From: Paenibacillus sp. G2S3
GTDB lineage: Bacteria > Bacillota > Bacilli > Paenibacillales > Paenibacillaceae
NCBI RefSeq assembly: GCF_030123105.1
Contig: NZ_CP126095.1
Coordinates: forward strand, 2,852,001-2,916,000
Reading direction: 5' to 3'
Length of the DNA stretch: 64,000 bases
In this document: positions 59,311-64,000 of the stretch, one piece after another
Layout: every line of letters starts with the position of its first letter
Numbering within the stretch: position 1 is the first letter of the stretch
Position numbers and translations under genes: made by a program
The notes under the pieces: model-generated
What the model was told of the DNA's origin: nothing
Databases searched by the model: none
Seen by the model: only the letters and a program-made list of their open reading frames with translations

Positions 59311-60699
59311 ATGAAAGCAATGAAAAAAGGGCTTATGAGTATTGTTGGTGTCGCACTTTTAGGTACACAGTTAGTTGCATGTGGAAATACGAACACAGCG
59401 AATTCAGCAGTTACACCAAGTAACGCTGACAAGACAGAGCCCGCAGCAACTGAGGCTGCTGCTAAGCCAGTAGAAATTACATGGTGGAATTTTCCAAGCT
59501 TTCAAGCTTTAGATGGTGAAGTTGGCAAATATGAGAAGGAAATCATTGCAGCTTTTAATGAGAAGAACCCTGAAATTAAAGTCAATCTTGAGATGATCAC
59601 CTTTGAAGGCGGCCCTGAAAAACTGAATGTCGCAATTGCTTCGAATACCGCACCGGATGTGATCTATGATGCACCTGGACGGATTATCGATTGGGGTAAA
59701 AAGGATTTGCTTGCTCCGCTTAACGACATGGTGACTGATGAAGTGAAGAATGATATCTCCGAAGCTTTCTGGAAGCAGTCAAGTGTAAGCGACAACATCT
59801 TTATGTACCCGATCAATACAGCACCATTTATGATGGCTGTTAATAAGACTATTTTTGAAAAGATTGGCGCTCTAGATTTACTTCCTTTAGATAAGGAAGA
59901 TAGAACTTGGACGTTTGAAGAATATAAAAAGGCATTGGAAGCTGTGAAAGAAAAGGCTCCGGATGTTATTCCTACAGGATTCTTCGCGAAGAGCCAAGCT
60001 GGAGACCAAGGTACTCGCGCTTATCTTGCTAACTTGGGTGTATCCCGATTCTTAAATGAAGATAACTCAGCAGTCGCAATCAATACAGATAATGCTGCTA
60101 AAGCGTTAGACTGGATTGTCCAAGCTACGAAAGATAAACTCAGTGTCTCTGGTGCAGCTTCACTTGCGGCTGCTGACGTGAACGATTTGTTTCTACAAGG
60201 GAAATTGGCCTTTACACTTAACTATTCCGCTGTACTAAAAGCACAGAACGTATCCAAAAAAATGGTTCAGTTCGAAGATATTCTCCTTCCATTCCCAACA
60301 CTAGATGGATCGGAACCAAAGCTTGAACCTTATCTGGGTGGTATGGCTGTATTTAACAATGGGGATGAAGCTAAGATTGCAGCTTCCAAAAAGCTGATTG
60401 ATTTCATTGCTAATGATCCTGTATGGGGTAAGAAAAACTTGATTCAAACAGGCGGACTCTCGGTTCGTAATTCGATTACTGGTCTTTATGACGATCCAGA
60501 GTATAAATACGCTGAATATGCTCGTAAATTTACGACAGATGCACCAACGATTGCTGATGGATATGCAGATATTCGTACGTTCTGGTTCCCTGAATTACAA
60601 CGTGCTTTAACGGGAGGCGCAACCGGCAAGGAAGCTTTGGATAGTTTTGCTACAAAGGCTAACGAAGCTATTACTAAAGCAAAAGCAGCTATGAAATAA
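59311..60699 (+). CDS. CUT1 ABC transporter sugar-binding lipoprotein (probable sialic acid)
   Basis: 462 residues. Lipobox LVAC after an N-terminal hydrophobic stretch; a Thr/Asn/Ala linker to residue 50; family 1 binding domain: VEITWWNFPSFQALDG, IIAAFNEKNPEIKVNLEMITFEGGPEKLNVAIASNTAPDVIYD, MYPINTAPFMMAVNKTIFEKIG, YLGGMAVFNNGDEAKIAASKKLIDFI. ATG after TTGGGGGTAGCAC. First gene of an operon with two permeases, nanA and nanE; those lyase and epimerase genes suggest that it binds N-acetylneuraminate (inference). An intra-operon hairpin follows at 60716. Confidence 0.9.
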   Translation: MKAMKKGLMSIVGVALLGTQLVACGNTNTANSAVTPSNADKTEPAATEAAAKPVEITWWNFPSFQALDGEVGKYEKEIIAAFNEKNPEIKVNLEMITFEGGPEKLNVAIASNTAPDVIYDAPGRIIDWGKKDLLAPLNDMVTDEVKNDISEAFWKQSSVSDNIFMYPINTAPFMMAVNKTIFEKIGALDLLPLDKEDRTWTFEEYKKALEAVKEKAPDVIPTGFFAKSQAGDQGTRAYLANLGVSRFLNEDNSAVAINTDNAAKALDWIVQATKDKLSVSGAASLAAADVNDLFLQGKLAFTLNYSAVLKAQNVSKKMVQFEDILLPFPTLDGSEPKLEPYLGGMAVFNNGDEAKIAASKKLIDFIANDPVWGKKNLIQTGGLSVRNSITGLYDDPEYKYAEYARKFTTDAPTIADGYADIRTFWFPELQRALTGGATGKEALDSFATKANEAITKAKAAMK

Positions 60700-60715
60700 A
60701 TAGTGAATGGTGTTT

Positions 60716-60755
60716 AAAAGAATAGAGTGCGGGAAGCACTCTATTCTTTTTAAAA
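60716..60755 (+). terminator. Intra-operon terminator after the binding protein gene
   Basis: AAAAGAATAGAGTGC (60716-60730), GGGAA, GCACTCTATTCTTTT (60736-60750): a 15-base perfect stem with a T tail. Lying between the binding protein and its permeases, it probably lowers permease expression or protects the upstream mRNA. Confidence 0.88.
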
Positions 60756-60824
60756 AAATGAAAATTTTCAAGACACGCACCTATAAATATCATTATTTTT
60801 CATCAGAGAAATGGGGAGAAGGTT

Positions 60825-61721
60825 GTGGGGACAACGGTACGCAAAATTAAAGGTTATGTGATACGTGACTGGATGATGAGTTATCTTTTCTTATTACCAG
60901 CGTTTGGATTCTTTCTTCTGTTTGTAGCCTACCCGATGATAAAAGGGGTCTATATTAGTTTCTTTGATTACTCTTTGAGAGATTTTAGCTTTATTGGTCT
61001 CGATAATTATATTTCATTATTTAAAGATGATAATTTCATAAAGTCCATGGGAAATACTTTATTACTCGTAGTGATCACTGTACCGATCGTGATTATCTTT
61101 TCACTGTTTGTTTCCATGAACATTTATAAGAAAAAAGAGTTTGCTAGATCGTTTTTCCGCGGAGTGTTCTACTTGCCAGCCGTATCATCGGTTGTAAGTA
61201 TCACAGTGGTGTGGGGCTGGATTTACCATCCCAACTACGGGATTCTGAATTATTTAACAGGTTTGTTTGGAATGGAGCCTGTTTCGTGGCTTGGGGATAC
61301 AAGAACCGCATTACTTGCAATTATCGTGGTTTTAATAACGACCTCTGTAGGGCAACCGATCATTTTGTATGTGGCCTCCATTGGTAACATTCCTACCTTT
61401 TACATTGAAGCAGCAGAGATTGACCGAGCAACCCCGTGGCAAATTTTCCGAAAAATATTATGGCCGATGCTGATGCCAACGAACTTATATATTATCGTGA
61501 TTACTACGATTAATACTTTTCAATGTTTTGCGCTGATTCAACTTCTTACCTCAGGTGGACCTGTATATAGCACTTCAACCGTTATGTATGGTGTATATGA
61601 ACAAGCCTTTATGTTAGGTCATTTCGGTTATGCCTCAGCAATGGGTGTCATACTTGCGATTGTGATTGGGATCATTTCTATCATTCAATTCAAATACTTT
61701 GGCAGCGATGTTGAGTATTAA
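60825..61721 (+). CDS. CUT1 ABC transporter permease (LacF/UgpA type)
   Basis: 298 residues, GTG start after ATGGGGAGAAGGTT. Six membrane helices; the conserved EAA loop is seen in EAAEIDRATPWQIFRKILWPML. Pairs with the next gene as the heterodimeric membrane domain. No dedicated ATPase gene is present in the operon, so a shared MsmX-type ATPase is expected, as is usual for CUT1 systems of Bacilli. Confidence 0.93.
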   Translation: MGTTVRKIKGYVIRDWMMSYLFLLPAFGFFLLFVAYPMIKGVYISFFDYSLRDFSFIGLDNYISLFKDDNFIKSMGNTLLLVVITVPIVIIFSLFVSMNIYKKKEFARSFFRGVFYLPAVSSVVSITVVWGWIYHPNYGILNYLTGLFGMEPVSWLGDTRTALLAIIVVLITTSVGQPIILYVASIGNIPTFYIEAAEIDRATPWQIFRKILWPMLMPTNLYIIVITTINTFQCFALIQLLTSGGPVYSTSTVMYGVYEQAFMLGHFGYASAMGVILAIVIGIISIIQFKYFGSDVEY

Positions 61722-61733
61722 GGAGGGGACATC

Positions 61734-62621
61734 ATGAATTCAACGAATCCATTAGAACTGAAATCACCTATTATCCAGTCTAAGAAAGTAAGTGCATGGA
61801 AAAAAGAATTAACGATTCCAAAAATTATAGCTACAATCCTATTGATTTTGGCTACATTATTTTTTATCTTCCCTTTTTATTGGGTAGTTTCGGGGGCCTT
61901 TAAACTTCAAACCGTGGCAACGACCATCCCACCGGAGTGGTTTCCGTTAAAGCCTACGTTACAGAACTGGACAGAATTATTTAAGAATCCAGTTGAACGC
62001 TGGATGTTTAATAGCTTTATTATTGCTTTTGCAGAAATGGCTGCGATCTGTATTGTCTCCTCTTGCGCCGGATATGTTCTCGCAAAGAAATCATTTCCCG
62101 GACGAGGAATTATCTTCACGATGTTTGTTGCCGCCATGGCATTGCCTAAGCAAGTTATTCTCGTTCCGCTGTTTACGATGTTAGCAGACTTTGGTTGGGT
62201 CAATACGTATAAAGGGCTTATTTTACCGGCGATTGGCTGGCCATTTGGCGTGTTTCTGATGAAGCAGTTCGCTCAGACAATTCCGGGAGAACTGATTGAA
62301 GCGGCAAAAATTGACGGTAGCTCAGAAATTCGATTGTTTGGAACGATCATTTTACCGTTATTGAAACCAGCGGTTGGTGCATTGGCTATATTCACCTTCA
62401 TCACTTCATGGAACGATTATTTCAGTCAGCTTATCATGACGCGATCCACTTCGATGATGACATTACCACTTGGGGTAGCGACACTTCGAGGCGAATTTAC
62501 AACAAACTATGGATTGCTTATGGCGGGTGCTGCATTAGCCTCAATTCCTATGATTGCGATTTTCCTAATGTTTCAAAAGGCATTTACACAAGGGATTACG
62601 ATGGGTGCTGTTAAGGGTTAA
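61734..62621 (+). CDS. CUT1 ABC transporter permease (LacG/UgpE type)
   Basis: 295 residues, ATG after AAGGAGGGGACATC, 12 bases from the previous gene. Six helices; EAA loop ELIEAAKIDGSSEIRLFGTIILPLLKPAVG, and FPFYWVVSGAFK near the N-terminus, typical of the second CUT1 permease. The TWNDY-like motif reads SWNDYFSQL. Confidence 0.94.
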   Translation: MNSTNPLELKSPIIQSKKVSAWKKELTIPKIIATILLILATLFFIFPFYWVVSGAFKLQTVATTIPPEWFPLKPTLQNWTELFKNPVERWMFNSFIIAFAEMAAICIVSSCAGYVLAKKSFPGRGIIFTMFVAAMALPKQVILVPLFTMLADFGWVNTYKGLILPAIGWPFGVFLMKQFAQTIPGELIEAAKIDGSSEIRLFGTIILPLLKPAVGALAIFTFITSWNDYFSQLIMTRSTSMMTLPLGVATLRGEFTTNYGLLMAGAALASIPMIAIFLMFQKAFTQGITMGAVKG

Positions 62622-62680
62622 ATATTCTTATAACAACGTAAATTAATGAGCTGTGACTTAAACGACGGAGGCTGTTATTT

Positions 62681-63598
62681 ATGAAATCAACTGATCTTGA
62701 AGCTTTTAAAGGCATTATTATCGCTTTGTACTCCAGTTATGATGCCGAGGGGAACATAGATAAAGAAGCGGCGCGGAATTTAGCTCGGCATTATGCTTCT
62801 ACTGGTGTGAAAGGACTTTATGTTGGCGGAAGCTCGGGCGAAGGCATGCTGCAATCGGTAGAAGAGCGTAAACAAATGCTCGAAGCAGTTATAGCGGAAG
62901 TAGGAGATGAGCTTACGATCATTGCTCATGTAGGTGCTCCATCTACAAGAGATAGTGTTGAGCTAGCTGAACATGCTGAATTAGTAGGCGCACATGCGGT
63001 ATCGGCTGTTCCGGCAATTTATTACCGGTTGTCTCCGGACAGTGTTGAAAGCCATTGGCAGGCGATCATCGATAGTACTTCACTTCCATTTATTATCTAC
63101 CACATCCCGCAAACGACAGGCTTTCATTTATCGAAAAGCTTGTTAATGAAGATGGCTACGCAGGATAAAGTGATTGGCGTGAAGATTTCAGCAGAAAGTA
63201 CATTTGAGCTTCAGCAGTTTAAGGCAGCAGGTGGAAATGATTTTCTTGTATTGAATGGACCGGATGAGCAGTACTTAGCTGGTCGCAGCATTGGAGCAGA
63301 TGGTGGGATTGGTGGAACCTACGGGGTTATGCCCGAGCTATTTTTAAAAGTTGAACAATGTTATGTGCAAGGGGATATGGCTGAGGCGCAGAAATGGCAG
63401 TTCATCATCAATGATCTCATTGTAGAATTATTATCCTTTCCATCTTTATATGGAGCATGTAAAGCGATTCTCAGTTTGCGGGGATTTGAAACGGGCCAAC
63501 CAAGAAAGCCTCTTCTACCCATAAAGGCTTCGGATCAGGAGCGAATGGAAGCTTTGAACAATAGAATATTAGATTATATTCTTGAAGCGAAGGGATAG
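62681..63598 (+). CDS. nanA: N-acetylneuraminate lyase-type aldolase (DHDPS/NAL family)
   Basis: 305 residues. TIM-barrel Schiff-base aldolase; cleaves N-acetylneuraminate to N-acetylmannosamine and pyruvate. Schiff-base Lys168 (VIGVKIS), catalytic Tyr140 (FIIYHIPQTTGFHLS), and pyruvate-binding GGSSGEG (49-55), where a dihydrodipicolinate synthase would usually read GTTGE. VLNGPDEQYL and the C-terminus fit the lyase. Context (ABC importer upstream, nanE after) supports sialic acid. ATG after ACGGAGGCTGTTATTT. Confidence 0.9.
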   Translation: MKSTDLEAFKGIIIALYSSYDAEGNIDKEAARNLARHYASTGVKGLYVGGSSGEGMLQSVEERKQMLEAVIAEVGDELTIIAHVGAPSTRDSVELAEHAELVGAHAVSAVPAIYYRLSPDSVESHWQAIIDSTSLPFIIYHIPQTTGFHLSKSLLMKMATQDKVIGVKISAESTFELQQFKAAGGNDFLVLNGPDEQYLAGRSIGADGGIGGTYGVMPELFLKVEQCYVQGDMAEAQKWQFIINDLIVELLSFPSLYGACKAILSLRGFETGQPRKPLLPIKASDQERMEALNNRILDYILEAKG

Positions 63599-63603
63599 GG
63601 TTA

Positions 63604-64000
63604 ATGATGACTCGAATGAGCGATATCTTTCCGATGAAAGGTCTGATCGTATCATGCCAGGCACTTGAGCATGAGCCGCTTCATGGTGGGGATACAATGG
63701 CAAAAATGGCAAGAGCAGCGGTTCAATCAGGAGCTATTGGTATCCGGACGAATGGGGTTCCAGATATTGTAGCGATTAAAGAAGAGGTAAATGTACCGGT
63801 TATTGGACTTATAAAACGGGATATTCCCGGATCTGCCATATTTATTACGCCAACCCTGGATGAAGTGAAAGCGATTGTCTCCGCAAAAGCGGATATTGTT
63901 GCATTAGATGTTACGAATCGGGAGGGTCGCTTAGCGTCGGTTAAGCCTTTAATCGCATATGCCCATCAAATGGGTGTGCTTGTAATGGCGGATATATCGA
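63604..64000 (+). CDS. nanE: N-acylglucosamine-6-phosphate 2-epimerase NanE (3' end outside window)
   Basis: 132 codons visible, open to the window edge. TIM-barrel epimerase that turns N-acetylmannosamine-6-phosphate into N-acetylglucosamine-6-phosphate. GLIVSCQALEHEPLHG at the N-terminus is the family signature, then AVQSGAIGIRTNGVPDIVAIKE and VNVPVIGLIKRDIPGS with catalytic Lys, IVALDVTNREGR. Begins five bases after the nanA stop. NanK and the deaminase/deacetylase would be expected beyond the edge. Confidence 0.92.
   Translation, partial: MMTRMSDIFPMKGLIVSCQALEHEPLHGGDTMAKMARAAVQSGAIGIRTNGVPDIVAIKEEVNVPVIGLIKRDIPGSAIFITPTLDEVKAIVSAKADIVALDVTNREGRLASVKPLIAYAHQMGVLVMADIS

Noticed and set aside
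1..64000. Mobile elements, prophage, CRISPR arrays, tRNA or rRNA genes.
   Set aside because: No transposase, integrase, repeat-spacer pattern or structural RNA gene other than the TPP and T-box leaders was seen.

Overview
The window looks like chromosomal DNA of a Paenibacillus-type firmicute. The signs are: two YesM/YesN two-component systems next to carbohydrate-binding proteins, a DesK/DesR cold-sensing pair very close to the Bacillus subtilis system, a B. subtilis-type Fur, strong AGGAGG ribosome binding sites, frequent TTG and GTG starts, T-box and TPP leader control, an S-layer-homology protein and several secreted polysaccharide-degrading enzymes. I saw no rRNA, tRNA, CRISPR array, insertion sequence or prophage module.

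Layout. 2-4371: a sensor kinase (cut by the window edge), a membrane-anchored solute-binding protein and an AraC-type response regulator. 4420-7507: fatty acid desaturase plus desK-desR. 7633-10343: aspartate-semialdehyde dehydrogenase, two small proteins and an RluF-like pseudouridine synthase. 10324-15498 (minus): a TPP-riboswitch thiamine operon thiZ-thiX-thiY-thiM-thiD-thiE. 15627-18050: an amino acid (probably cystine) ABC transporter. 18146-22481: SLH protein, fur, AIM24-family protein, a small basic protein, a methyltransferase and an AraC regulator. 22802-26768: a sugar catabolic operon with two isomerase/oxidoreductase pairs. 26867-31002: DUF2164 protein, FabV enoyl reductase, a phosphotransferase, a decayed membrane protein and an orphan OppD behind a Fur box. 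31191-42228: arabinanase, a FabF paralogue divergent from an XRE/MmyB-type regulator, transporters and peptidase genes. 42370-44500: an orphan KhtT-like potassium regulator and trpS with a T-box leader. 44690-50009: a beta-rich small protein, an HxlR regulator, an ECF sigma/DUF4179 pair and a pectate lyase. 50131-53613 (minus): kdpF-kdpB-chemoreceptor, with no kdpA or kdpC. 54003-55574: an ABC-F ATPase. 55577-64000: a second YesM/YesN pair divergent from an ABC importer followed by nanA and a truncated nanE, i.e. a sialic acid locus.

The most unusual points are: (1) trpS lies behind a T-box and, in addition, behind a short reading frame with three consecutive Trp codons that runs over the trpS ribosome binding site; (2) kdpF and kdpB stand without kdpA and kdpC but in line with a chemoreceptor gene; (3) thiZ has no ATG, GTG or TTG start and seems to begin at an ATC; (4) the pectate lyase gene has a TAA at codon 4 of its best-placed start; (5) an orphan OppD has a near-perfect Fur box just after its promoter. 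Several new operator candidates were found as inverted or direct repeats next to regulator genes. No database search was possible; family names rest on recognised motifs and remembered homologues.
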